Positions 1 to 9,584 of a DNA stretch of 64,000 nt are shown here, piece after piece (positions within the stretch are counted from its first letter, which is position 1; each line of letters starts with the position of its first letter). The DNA is from Budorcas taxicolor (lineage: Eukaryota; Chordata; Mammalia; Artiodactyla; Bovidae), in assembly GCF_023091745.1 (NCBI RefSeq), contig NW_026291792.1, positions 372,001 through 436,000 on the forward strand, in the 5' to 3' direction. Position numbers and translations under genes: made by a program. The notes below the pieces were generated by a model that was given only the letters and a program-made list of their open reading frames with translations, had not been told where the DNA came from and did no database searches.

Positions 1-370
1 GCCGTCCCCAAGGACGCCTGGGGCCTGGCTGCAAAGGCAAGGCAGGAGCGGAGCTGAGGCCAGGAAGGCGCCAGTGGCCTCTCCCAGCATCGCACAGCCT
101 GCTCCTTCCTGGGCAGGAAGGCTAGCAGCGAGGCAAGCCTGGGCGACTCTCGCCCACGGCAGAGCTGCCTCGCGCAAGCCACTTAACTAGATCCGGCCTC
201 TGAGAAGAGCTGGAGCTCTGCGGTACTGGACGCGCACTCGGCTCCGCCCAAGCAGTGATTGCAGCTGCAAGCGGCTTGGCTCCCTCGACTCTTCCCAAGG
301 AGGCTCGCGTCCCCGCGAACTGTGCACGTGGCTTCCAGGCAGGGACGCCCCGCGCCTCCTGCAGGTCTTG

Positions 371-394
371 GCTCAGGGGCTGCTTCCCCTGAGC
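371..394. other. Conserved perfect hairpin, 9 bp stem and 6 base loop
   Basis: GCTCAGGGG (371-379) and CCCCTGAGC (386-394) are exact reverse complements around the loop CTGCTT. The same hairpin lies at the same place, about 85-110 bp before the anchor, in nearly every alpha and beta monomer. It is weakened only in a few: GCTAGGGG near 4,575, 55,693 and 58,493, and CCACTGAGC or CCACTAGC at 46.6, 47.3, 50.1 and 50.8 kb. Two phase-switch breakpoints lie in or just beyond it. Whether it folds in vivo is not known. Confidence 0.8.
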
Positions 395-1180
395 TGGGGC
401 TGTGGGCGGGAGCCAAGACACGCAAGGGCAGCCCCAACCTCCTGCACACGTCTCTGCAGGGGAGGAGAGAACTCGGGAAATGACGACGGTCAGGCACCTT
501 CTGGGCGCTCACGGAGTCAGCATCCGGGTGTGTGGGGCTGCAGACCCCAGCCAGGGGCGCTGGAAGCCTGGTGCTCTCTGTGCTGTGCTTAGTCTGGAAG
601 GCCGAGCAACCGCTGTAAGAGCCCTGCAGTTGCCATTCCCTGCCCTATGACAGAGCTCTCACTGCTGGAGCCCTTGGCAGTGTGCAACACACCGGCCTCT
701 AAAGCCACTGCAAGGATGCCTGGGGACTAGGTGCAAAGGCAAGGCAGGAGTGGAGCCGAGGCCAGGAAGGCGCCAGTAGCGTCTCCCAGTCTCGCGCAGC
801 CTGCTCCTTCCTGGTCAGGAAGCCTAGACGCGAGGCAAGTCTGGCAAGGCTCATCCAGGGCAGAGCAGCCCCACGCCAGCAACTCTGCCAGATCTGGCCT
901 CTGAGCAGAGCTGGATCTCTGCCGTCCTGGAGGCGCACTGGGCTCCGGCCAAGAAGTGATCGCAGCCGCACGCAGCTGGGCTGCTCCTCTTCCCCCGAGG
1001 AGGCTCGCTTCCCGCATGCTGTGCACTAGGCTTCCAGGCGGGGGCGCCCCGCGCTTCCTGCAGGTCTCGGCTCAGGGGCTGCTTCCCCTGAGCTGGGGCT
1101 GTGGGCGGGAGCCCAGACACGCAGGGGCAGGCCCCAACCACCTGCACACGTCTCTGCTGGGGAGGAGAGCCCCAGGGAAA

Positions 1181-1188
1181 TGACGTCT
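1181..1188. promoter_or_regulatory. CRE-like TGACGTCT box at the monomer anchor
   Basis: TGACGTCT matches seven of eight bases of the ATF/CREB consensus TGACGTCA. It recurs every 700 bp in all beta monomers except 46697 and 50198 (TGATGTCT) and in about half of the alphas. The other alphas read TGACGACG, and a few read TGACCTCT (45297, 48798) or TTACGACG (60702, 63502). The sequence match is direct; binding of any factor, and any promoter role, is untested inference. Confidence 0.45.
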
Positions 1189-1724
1189 GTCAGGCAAATT
1201 CCGGGTGCCCACGGAGTCAGCCTCCGGGTGTGTGGGGCTGCAGACCACAGCCAGGGGACCTGGGAGCCTTGTGCTCTCGGTGCGGCGCTGAGTCTGGGCG
1301 GCTAAACAACCGCTGGAGGAGCCCTGCACTTGCCCTCCCCTTCCTCTAATAGAGCCCTCACAGCTGGAGCCCTGGCTGGGTGCAAGCCACCGACCCCAAA
1401 GCCGTCCCCAAGGACGCCTGGGGCCTGGCTGCAAAGGCAAGGCAGGAGCGGAGCTGAGGCCCGGAAGGCGCCAGTGGCCTCTCCCAGCATCGCACAGCCT
1501 GCTCCTTCCTGGGCAGGAAGGCTAGCAGCGAGGCAAGCCTGGGCGACTCTCGCCCACGGCAGAGCTGCCTCGCGCAAGCAACTTGACTAAATCCGGCCTC
1601 TGAGAAGAACTGTAGCTCTGCGGTACTGGACGCGCACTCGGCTCCGCCCAAGCAGGGATTGCAGCTGCAAGCGGCTTGGCTCCCTCGACTCTTCCCAAGG
1701 AGGCTCGCGTCCCCGCGAACTGTG

Positions 1725-1730
1725 CACGTG
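1725..1730. promoter_or_regulatory. CACGTG E-box in beta monomers
   Basis: GTGCACGTGG contains the palindrome CACGTG, the core recognised by bHLH-zipper factors such as USF and MYC. It is present in beta and absent from the matching alpha position (CTGTGCACTAGG), so it recurs about every 1,400 bp. A single change removes context at 33,940 (CTGTCCACGTGG) but keeps the core. A six-base match in GC-rich DNA is weak evidence by itself. Confidence 0.35.
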
Positions 1731-1803
1731 GCTTCCAGGCAGGGACGCCCCGCGCCTCCTGCAGGTCTTGGCTCAGGGGCTGCTTCCCCTGAGCTGGGGC
1801 TGT

Positions 1804-1809
1804 GGGCGG
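1804..1809. promoter_or_regulatory. GC-box-like GGGCGG in every monomer
   Basis: GGGGCTGTGGGCGGGAGCC contains GGGCGG, the core of an SP1/KLF GC box, about 70 bp before the anchor in almost every monomer of both classes. Exceptions include 9,512 (GGGCTGG), 7,410 (GAGCGGG), 52,926 (GGACGGG) and 55,729 (GGGCGTG). In DNA this rich in G and C the motif is expected often, so function is doubtful. Confidence 0.3.
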
Positions 1810-1840
1810 GAGCCCAGACACGCAAGGGCAGCCCCAACCT

Positions 1841-1860
1841 CCTGCACACGTCTCTGCAGG
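1841..1860. other. Inverted repeat CCTGCA/TGCAGG in the beta tail
   Basis: CCTGCA (1841-1846) and TGCAGG (1855-1860) are reverse complements around an eight-base loop that includes ACGTCTC. Beta tails have it. Alpha tails read CTCTGCTGGGG and lose the pairing. It helps to tell which class of tail precedes an anchor, which is how the phase switches were recognised. Confidence 0.65.
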
Positions 1861-2079
1861 GGAGGAGAGCACTCGGGAAATGACGTCTGTCAGGCACCTT
1901 CTGGGCGCTCACGGAGTCAGCATCCGTGTGTGTGGGGCTGCAGACCCCAGCCAGGGGCGCTGGGAGCCTGGTGCTCTCTGTGCTGTGCTTAGTCTGGAAG
2001 GCCGAGCAACCGCTGTAAGAGCCCTGCAGTTGCCATTCCCTGCCCTATGACAGAGCTCTCACTGCTGGAGCCCTTGGCA

Positions 2080-2092
2080 GTGTGCAACACAC
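2080..2092. other. Short hairpin GTGTG-CAA-CACAC in alpha
   Basis: Five exact base pairs enclose a three-base loop. It is present in all alpha monomers and absent from beta, which has GGGTGCAAGCCACC at the same place. It serves as a convenient class marker. No function is implied. Confidence 0.7.
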
Positions 2093-2286
2093 CGGCCTCT
2101 AAAGCCACTGCAAGGATGCCTGGGGACTAGGTGCAAAGGCAAGGCAGGAGTGGAGCCGAGGCCAGGAAGGCGCCAGTAGCGTCTCCCAGTCTCGCGCAGC
2201 CTGCTCCTTCCTGGTCAGGAAGCCTAGACGCGAGGCAAGTCTGGCAAGGCTCATCCGGGGCAGAGCAGCCCCTCGCCAGCAACTCT

Positions 2287-2322
2287 GCCAGATCTGGCCT
2301 CTGAGCAGAGCTGGAGCTCTGC
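2287..2322. other. Cluster of three inverted repeats in alpha monomers
   Basis: Within 36 bases lie the 12 bp perfect palindrome GCCAGATCTGGC (2287-2298), CTCTG-AG-CAGAG (2299-2310), and GCAGAGCT-GG-AGCTCTGC (2305-2322). The last two share bases and could form alternative hairpins. The first palindrome is alpha-specific; beta has AGATCCGGCC there. In alphas 480, 5384, 15889 and 17289, the change to GAGCTGGATCTCTGC breaks the third one. Confidence 0.75.
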
Positions 2323-3281
2323 CGTCCTGGAGGCGCACTGGGCTCCGGCCAAGAAGTGATCGCAGCCGCACGCAGCTGGGCTGCCTCCTCTTCCCCCGAG
2401 GAGGCTCGCTTCCTGCATGCTGTGCACTAGGCTTCCAGGCGGGGGCGCCCCGCGCTTCCTGCAGGTCTCGGCTCAGGGGCTGCTTCCCCTGAGCTGGGGC
2501 TGTGGGGCGGGAGCCCAGACACGCAGGGGCAGGCCCCAACCACCTGCACACGTCTCTGCTGGGGAGGAGAGCCCCAGGGAAATGACGTCTGTCAGGCAAA
2601 TTCCGGGTGCCCACGGAGTCAGCCTCCGGGTGTGTGGGGCTGCAGACCACAGCCAGGGGACCTGGGAGCCTTGTGCTCTCGGTGCGGCGCTGAGTCTGGG
2701 CGGCCAAGCTACCGCCGGAGGAGCCCTGCACTTGCCCTCCCCTTCCTCTAATAGAGCCCTCACAGCTGGAGCGCTGGCTGGGTGCAAGCCACCGACCCCA
2801 AAGCAGTCCCCAAGGACGCCTGGGGCCTGGCTGCAAAGGCAAGGCAGGAGCGGGGCTGAGGCCAGGAAGGCGCCAGTGGCCTCTCCCAGCATCGCACAGC
2901 CTGCTCCTTCCTGGGCAGGAAGGCTAGCAGCGAGGCAAGCCTGGGCGACTCTCGCCCACGGCAGAGCTGCCTCGCGCAAGCCACTTGACTAGATCCGGCC
3001 TCTGAGAAGAGCTGGAGCTCTGCGGTACTGGACGCGCACTCGGCTCCGCCCAAGCAGGGAATGCAGCTGCAAGCGGCTTGGCTCCCTCGACTCTTCCCAA
3101 GGAGGCTCGCGTCCCCGCGAACTGTGCACGTGGCTTCCAGGCAGGGACGCCCCGCGCCTCCTGCAGGTCTTGGCTCAGGGGCTGCTTCCCCTGAGCTGGG
3201 GCTGTGGGCGGGAGCCCAGACACACAGGGGCAGCCCCAACCTCCTGCACACGTCTCTGCAGGGGAGGAGAGCACTCGGGAA

Positions 3282-3983
3282 ATGACGTCTGTCAGGCACC
3301 TTCTGGGCGCTCACGGAGTCAGCATCCGGGTGTGTGGGGCGGCAGACCCCAGCCAGGGGCCCTGGGAGCCTGGTGCTCTCCGTGCTGTGCTTAGTCTGGA
3401 AGGCCGAGCAACCGCTGTAAGAGCCCTGCAGTTGCCATTCCCTGCCCTATGACAGAGCTCTCACTGCTGGAGCCCTTGGCAGTGTGCAACACACCGGCCC
3501 CTAAAGCCACTGCAAGGATGCCCGGGGACTAGGTGCAAAGGCAAGGCAGGAGTGGAGCTGAGGCCAGGAAGGCGCCAGTAGCGTCTCCCAGTCTCACGCA
3601 GCCTGCTCCTTCCTGGTCAGGAAGCCTAGACGCGAGGCAAGTCTGGGCAAGGCTCGCCCAGGGCAGAGCAGCCCCACGCCAGCAACTCTGCCAGATCTGG
3701 CCTCTGAGCAGAGCTGGAGCTCTGCCGTACTGGAGGCGCACTGGGCTCCGGCCAAGAAGTGATCGCAGCCGCACGCAGCTGGGCTGCCTCCTCTTCCCCC
3801 GAGGAGGCTCGCTTCCCGCATGCTGTGCACTAGGCTTCCAGGCCGGGGCGCCCCGCGCTTCCTGCAGGTCTCGGCTCAGGGGCTGCTTCCCCTGAGCTGG
3901 GGCTGTGGGCGGGAGCCCAGACACGCAGGGGCAGGCCCCAACCACCTGCACACGTCTCTGCTGGGGAGGAGAGCCCCAGGGAA
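3282..3983 (+). repeat. Alpha-2 monomer, 702 bp form
   Basis: This alpha form carries two one-base insertions against alpha-1: TCTGGGCAAGGCTCGCCC for TCTGGCAAGGCTCATCC, and GCTGCCTCCTC for GCTGCTCCTC. Most copies also have GATGCCCGGGGAC for GATGCCTGGGGAC. Copies with both insertions start at 3282, 15187, 29890, 32692, 34794, 42495, 50898 and 52300; those at 29890 and 32692 keep GATGCCTGGGGAC. The monomer at 47,397 is an alpha-2/alpha-1 chimera. The one-base insertions explain most of the 701-702 bp spacings in the array. Confidence 0.85.
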
Positions 3984-4683
3984 ATGACGTCTGTCAGGCA
4001 CCTTCTGGGCGCTCACGGAGTCAGCATCCGGGTGTGTGGGGCTGCAGACCCCAGCCAGGGGCCCTGGGAGCCTGGTGCTCTCCGTGCTGTGCTCAGTCTG
4101 GGCGGCCAAGCAACCGCTGGAGGAGCCCTGCAGTTGCCATTCCCTGCCCTATGACAGAGCTCTCACTGCTGGAGCCCTTGGCAGTGTGCAACACACCGGC
4201 CCCTAAATCCAGTGCAAGACGCCTGGGGACTAGGTGCAAAGGCAAGGCAGGAGTGGAGCCGAGGCCAGGAAGGCGCCAGTAGCGTCTCCCAGTCTCGCGC
4301 AGCCTGCTCCTTCCTGGTCAGGAAGCCTAGACGCGAGGCAAGTCTGGGCAAGGCTCGCCCAGGGCAGAGCAGCCCCACGCCAGCAACTCTGCCAGATCTG
4401 GCCTCTGAGCAGAGCTGGAGCTCTGCCGTACTGGAGGCGCACTGGGCTCCGGCCAAGAAGTGATCTCAGCCGCACGCAGCTGGGCTGCCTCCTCTTCCCC
4501 CAAGGAGGCTCGCTTCCCGCATGCTGTGCACTAGGCTTCCAGGCGGGGGCGTCCCGCGCTTCCTGCAGGTCTCGGCTAGGGGCTGCTTCCCCTGAGCTGG
4601 GGCTGTGGGCGGGAGCCCAGACACGCAGGGGCAGGCCCCAACCACCTGCACACGTCTCTGCTGGGGAGGAGAGCCCCAGGGAA
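3984..4683 (+). repeat. Alpha-prime monomer following an alpha (phase switch)
   Basis: This monomer follows another alpha instead of a beta. The preceding tail is alpha type (CAGGCCCCAACCACC, GAGCCCCAGGG), yet the next bases are again alpha (CAGGCACCTTCTGG). The switch lies between 3,978 and 4,001, inside the conserved anchor. The body is the alpha-prime form: GCTCAGTCTGGGCGGCCAAGC with CTGGAGGAG (beta-like bases), CCCCTAAATCCAGTGCAAGACGCC in place of the usual CCTCTAAAGCCACTGCAAGGATGCC (read as two parts), and GTGATCTCAGCC for GTGATCGCAGCC. It also has a one-base deletion in the tail, CTCGGCTAGGGGC. Confidence 0.88.
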
Positions 4684-7600
4684 ATGACGTCTGTCAGGCA
4701 AATTCCGGGTGCCCACGGAGTCAGCCTCCGGGTGTGTGGGGCTGCAGACCACAGCCAGGGGACCTGGGAGCCTTGTGCTCTCGGTGCGGCGCTGAGTCTG
4801 GGCGGCCAAGCAACCGCTGGAGGAGCCCTGCACTTGCCCTCCCCTTCCTCTAATAGAGCCCTCACAGCTGGAGCGCTGGCAGGGCGCAAGCCACCGACCC
4901 CAAAGCCGTCCCCAAGGACGCCTGGGGCCTGGCTGCAAAGGCAAGGCAGGAGCGGAGCTGAGGCCAGGAAGGCGCCAGTGGCCTCTCCCAGCATCGCACA
5001 GCCTGCTCCTTCCTGGGCAGGAAGGCTAGCAGCGAGGCAAGCCTGGGCGACTCTCGCCCACGGCAGAGCTGCCTCTCGCAAGCAACTTGACTAGATCCGG
5101 CCTCTGAGAAGAGCTGGAGCTCTGCGGTACTGGACGCGCACTCGGCTCCGCCCAAGCAGTGATTGCAGCTGCAAGCGGCTTGGCTCCCTCGACTCTTCCC
5201 AAGGAGGCTCGCGTCCCCGCGAACTGTGCACGTGGCTTCCAGGCAGGGACGCCCCGCGCCTCCTGCAGGTCTTGGCTCAGGGGCTGCTTCCCCTGAGCTG
5301 GGGCTGTGGGCGGGAGCCAAGACACGCAAGGGCAGCCCCAACCTCCTGCACACGTCTCTGCAGGGGAGGAGAGAACTCGGGAAATGACGACGGTCAGGCA
5401 CCTTCTGGGCGCTCACGGAGTCAGCATCCGGGTGTGTGGGGCTGCAGACCCCAGCCAGGGGCGCTGGAAGCCTGGTGCTCTCTGTGCTGTGCTTAGTCTG
5501 GAAGGCCGAGCAACCGCTGTAAGAGCCCTGCAGTTGCCATTCCCTGCCCTATGACAGAGCTCTCACTGCTGGAGCCCTTGGCAGTGTGCAACACACCGGC
5601 CTCTAAAGCCACTGCAAGGATGCCTGGGGACTAGGTGCAAAGGCAAGGCAGGAGTGGAGCCGAGGCCAGGAAGGCGCCAGTAGCGTCTCCCAGTCTCGCG
5701 CAGCCTGCTCCTTCCTGGTCAGGAAGCCTAGACGCGAGGCAAGTCTGGCAAGGCTCATCCAGGGCAGAGCAGCCCCACGCCAGCAACTCTGCCAGATCTG
5801 GCCTCTGAGCAGAGCTGGATCTCTGCCGTCCTGGAGGCGCACTGGGCTCCGGCCAAGAAGTGATCGCAGCCGCACGCAGCTGGGCTGCCTCCTCTTCCCC
5901 CGAGGAGGCTCGCTTCCCGCATGCTGTGCACTAGGCTTCCAGGCGGGGGCGCCCCGCGCTTCCTGCAGGTCTCGGCTCAGGGGCTGCTTCCCCTGAGCTG
6001 GGGCTGTGGGCGGGAGCCCAGACACGCAGGGGCAGGCCCCAACCACCTGCACACGTCTCTGCTGGGGAGGAGAGCCCCAGGGAAATGACGTCTGTCAGGC
6101 AAATTCCGGGTGCCCACGGAGTCAGCCTCCGGGTGTGTGGGGCTGCAGACCACAGCCAGGGGACCTGGGAGCCTTGTGCTCTCGGTGCGGTGCTGAGTCT
6201 GGGCGGCTAAACAACCGCTGGAGGAGCCCTGCACTTGCCCTCCCCTTCCTCTAATAGAGCCCTCACAGCTGGAGCCCTGGCTGGGTGCAAGCCACCGACC
6301 CCAAAGCCGTCCCCAAGGACGCCTGGGGCCTGGCTGCAAAGGCAAGGCAGGAGCGGAGCTGAGGCCCGGAAGGCGCCAGTGGCCTCTCCCAGCATCGCAC
6401 AGCCTGCTCCTTCCTGGGCAGGAAGGCTAGCAGCGAGGCAAGCCTGGGCGACTCTCGCCCACGGCAGAGCTGCCTCGCGCAAGCAACTTGACTAAATCCG
6501 GCCTCTGAGAAGAACTGTAGCTCTGCGGTACTGGACGCGCACTCGGCTCCGCCCAAGCAGGGATTGCAGCTGCAAGCGGCTTGGCTCCCTCGACTCTTCC
6601 CAAGGAGGCTCGCGTCCCCGCGAACTGTGCACGTGGCTTCCAGGCAGGGACGCCCCGCGCCTCCTGCAGGTCTTGGCTCAGGGGCTGCTTCCCCTGAGCT
6701 GGGGCTGTGGGCGGGAGCCCAGACACGCAAGGGCAGCCCCAACCTCCTGCACACGTCTCTGCAGGGGAGGAGAGCACTCGGGAAATGACGTCTGTCAGGC
6801 ACCTTCTGGGCGCTCACGGAGTCAGCATCCGTGTGTGTGGGGCTGCAGACCCCAGCCAGGGGCGCTGGGAGCCTGGTGCTCTCTGTGCTGTGCTTAGTCT
6901 GGAAGGCCGAGCAACCGCTGGAGGAGCCCTGCAGTTGCCATTCCCTGCCCTATGACAGAGCTCTCACTGCTGGAGCCCTTGGCAGTGTGCAACACACCGG
7001 CCTCTAAAGCCACTGCAAGGATGCCTGGGGACTAGGTGCAAAGGCAAGGCAGGAGTGGAGCCGGGGCCAGGAAGGCGCCAGTAGCGTCTCCCAGTCTCGC
7101 GCAGCCTGCTCCTTCCTGGTCAGGAAGCCTAGACGCGAGGCAAGTCTGGCAAGGCTCATCCGGGGCAGAGCAGCCCCACGCCAGCAACTCTGCCAGATCT
7201 GGCCTCTGAGCAGAGCTGGAGCTCTGCCGTCCTGGAGGCGCACTGGGCTCCGGCCAAGAAGTGATCGCAGCCGCACGCAGCTGGGCTGCTCCTCTTCCCC
7301 CGAGGAGGCTCGCTTCCCGCATGCTGTGCACTAGGCTTCCAGGCGGGGGCGCCCCGCGCTTCCTGCAGGTCTCGGCTCAGGGGCTGCTTCCCCTGAGCTG
7401 GGGCTGTGAGCGGGAGCCCAGACACGCAGGGGCAGGCCCCAACCACCTGCACACGTCTCTGCTGGGGAGGAGAGCCCCAGGGAAATGACGTCTGTCAGGC
7501 AAATTCCGGGTGCCCACGGAGTCAGCCTCCGGGTGTGTGGGGCTGCAGACCACAGCCAGGGGACCTGGGAGCCTTGTGCTCTCGGTGCGGCGCTGAGTCT

Positions 7601-8184
7601 GGGCGGCCAAGCAACCGCTGGAGGAGCCCTGCACTTGCCCTCCCCTTCCTCTAATAGAGCCCTCACAGCTGGAACGCTGGCTGGGTGCAAGCCACCGATC
7701 CCAAAGCCGTCCCCAAGGACGCCTGGGGCCTGGCTGCAAAGCCAAGGCAGGAGCGGAGCTGAGGCCAGGAAGGCGCCAGTGGCCTCTCCCAGCATCGCAC
7801 AGCCTGCTCCTTCCTGGGCAGGAAGGCTAGCAGCGAGGCAAGCCTGGGCGACTCTCGCCCACGGCAGAGCTGCCTCGCGCAAGCCACTTGACTAGATCCG
7901 GCCTCTGAGAAGAGCTGGAGCTCTGCGGTACTGGACGCGCACTCGGCTCCGCCCAAGCAGGGATTGCAGCTGCAAGCGGCTTGGCTCCCTCGACTCTTCC
8001 CAAGGAGGCTCGCGTCCCCACGAACTGTGCACGTGGCTTCCAGGCAGGGACGCCCCGCGCCTCCTGCAGGTCTTGGCTCAGGGGCTGCTTCCCCTGAGCT
8101 GGGGCTGTGGGCGGGAGCCCAGACACGCAGGGGCAGCCCCAACCTCCTGCACACGTCTCTGCAGGGGAGGAGAGCACTCGGGAA

Positions 8185-8884
8185 ATGACGTCTGTCAGGC
8201 ACCTTCTGGGCGCTCACGGAGTCAGCATCCGGGTGTGTGGGGCTGCAGACCCCAGCCAGGGGCGCTGGGAGCCTGGTGCTCTCCGTGCTGTGCTTAGTCT
8301 GGAAGGCCGAGCAACCGCTGTAAGAGCCCTGCAGTTGCCATTCCCTGCCCTATGACAGAGCTCTCACTGCTGGAGCCCTTGGCAGTGTGCAACACACCGG
8401 CCTCTAAAGCCACTGCAAGGATGCCTGGGGACTAGGTGCAAAGGCAAGGCAGGAGTGGAGCCGAGGCCAGGAAGGCGCCAGTAGCGTCTCCCAGTCTCGC
8501 GCAGCCTGCTCCTTCCTGGTCAGGAAGCCTAGACGCGAGGCAAGTCTGGCAAGGCTCATCCGGGGCAGAGCAGCCCCACGCCAGCAACTCTGCCAGATCT
8601 GGCCTCTGAGCAGAGCTGGAGCTCTGCCGTCCTGGAGGCGCACTGGGCTCCGGCCAAGAAGTGATCGCAGCCGCACGCAGCTGGGCTGCTCCTCTTCCCC
8701 CGAGGAGGCTCGCTTCCCGCATGCTGTGCACTAGGCTTCCAGGCGGGGGCGCCCCGCGCTTCCTGCAGGTCTCGGCTCAGGGGCTGCTTCCCCTGAGCTG
8801 GGGCTGTGGGCGGGAGCCCAGACACGCAGGGGCAGGCCCCAACCACCTGCACACGTCTCTGCTGGGGAGGAGAGCCCCAGGGAA
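8185..8884 (+). repeat. Representative alpha monomer (alpha-1, 700 bp)
   Basis: Alpha is recognised by CAGGCACCTTCTGGGCGCTC just after the anchor, by TTAGTCTGGAAGGCCGAGC about 110 bp in, by CCCTATGACAGAGCTCTCAC, by GTGTGCAACACACCGG and by GCCAGATCTGGCCTCTGAGC. Its tail reads GGTCTCGGCTCAGG and GGGGCAGGCCCCAACCACC. The alpha-1 form has TCTGGCAAGGCTCATCC and GCTGCTCCTC, which make it 700 bp. It is the commonest alpha form in the window. The choice of anchor as monomer start is a convention, since a tandem repeat has no natural first base. Confidence 0.93.
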
Positions 8885-9584
8885 ATGACGTCTGTCAGGC
8901 AAATTCCGGGTGCCCACGGAGTCAGCCTCCGGGTGTGTGGGGCTGCAGACCACAGCCAGGGGACCTGGGAGCCTTGTGCTCTCGGTGCGGCGCTGAGTCT
9001 GGGCGGCCAAACAACCGCTGGAGGAGCCCTGCACTTGCCCTCCCCTTCCTCTAATAGAGCCCTCACAGCTGGAGCCCTGGCTGGGTGCAAGCCACCGACC
9101 CCAAAGCCGTCCCCAAGGACGCCTGGGGCCTGGCTGCAAAGGCAAGGCAGGAGCGGAGCTGAGGCCCGGAAGGCGCCAGTGGCCTCTCCCAGCATCGCAC
9201 AGCCTGCTCCTTCCTGGGCAGGAAGGCTAGCAGCGAGGCAAGCCTGGGCGACTCTCGCCCACGGCAGAGCTGCCTCGCGCAAGCAACTTGACTAAATCCG
9301 GCCTCTGAGAAGAACTGTAGCTCTGCGGTACTGGACGCGCACTCGGCTCCGCCCAAGCAGGGATTGCAGCTGCAAGCGGCTTGGCTCCCTCGACTCTTCC
9401 CAAGGAGGCTCGCGTCCCCGCGAACTGTGCACGTGGCTTCCAGGCAGGGACGCCCCGCGCCTCCTGCAGGTCTTGGCTCAGGGGCTGCTTCCCCTGAGCT
9501 GGGGCTGTGGGCTGGAGCCCAGACACGCAAGGGCAGCCCCAACCTCCTGCACACGTCTCTGCAGGGGAGGAGAGCACTCGGGAA
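8885..9584 (+). repeat. Representative beta monomer (700 bp)
   Basis: Beta is recognised by CAGGCAAATTCCGGGTGCCC after the anchor, CTGAGTCTGGGCGGCC, CCTTCCTCTAATAGAGCCC, CAGCATCGCACAGCC, CTCTGCGGTACTGGACGCGC and AACTGTGCACGTGGC. Its tail reads GGTCTTGGCTCAGG and CCAACCTCCTGCACACG. Within beta I see at least two forms. One has GAGCCCTGGCTGGG, GAGGCCCGGAAGG, TTGACTAAATCC and GAACTGTAGC (this copy; also 1180, 6085, 17989, 19389, 20789, 22189, 24990, 27790, 30592). The other has GAGCGCTGG, GAGGCCAGGAAGG, TTGACTAGATCC and GAGCTGGAGC. Some beta copies are mosaics of the two, for example 36896 and 62802. Confidence 0.93.

Larger units (their letters stand above)
1..3983 (+). repeat. Regular alternation, run 1
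   Basis: The window opens about 220 bases into a beta monomer (1-479 is its remainder). Then come alpha 480, beta 1180, alpha 1880, beta 2582 and alpha 3282. Spacings are 700, 700, 702, 700 and 702. Alpha 1880 has one extra G in TGTGGGGCGGGAGCC near 2,503 besides the extra C, which gives it 702 bp. Beta 2582 carries a private A at 3,061 (CAAGCAGGGAATGCAGC) shared only with beta 14487. Confidence 0.92.
2385..6525 (+). repeat. Dispersed duplication at offset 11,905, copy 1
   Basis: Six successive anchors (2582, 3282, 3984, 4684, 5384 and, one base short, 6085) each have a partner 11,905 bp downstream with the same rare variants: ACCGCCGGAGG, GGGAATGCAGC, the alpha-alpha switch, GCAGGGCGCAAGCC, GCAGTGATTGC, GAGCTGGATCTCTGCC and GGCTAAACAACC. 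The match is broken at about 4,090-4,580, where copy 1 is alpha-prime and copy 2 is alpha-1. A related third stretch is 190-1,990, at an offset of about 4,904. Confidence 0.8.

Noticed and set aside
1801..1830. G-quadruplex in GGGGCTGTGGGCGGGAGCC
   Set aside because: Only three G-runs are close together. The next run is about 14 bases away, beyond the usual loop limit, so the case is weak.
1358..1912. A 184-codon minus-strand frame that recurs in almost every dimer
   Set aside because: Its recurrence follows from the repeat itself. Variants among copies hit all codon positions and some copies lose or fuse the frame. No sign of selection for protein is visible by eye.
4230..5094. Long open frames of 283 and 286 codons on opposite strands, and similar ones at 58,148-59,012
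   Set aside because: They overlap each other on both strands, recur in shortened form in each repeat copy, change length with one-base indels and have no recognisable domain. They are products of stop-poor GC-rich repeat DNA.
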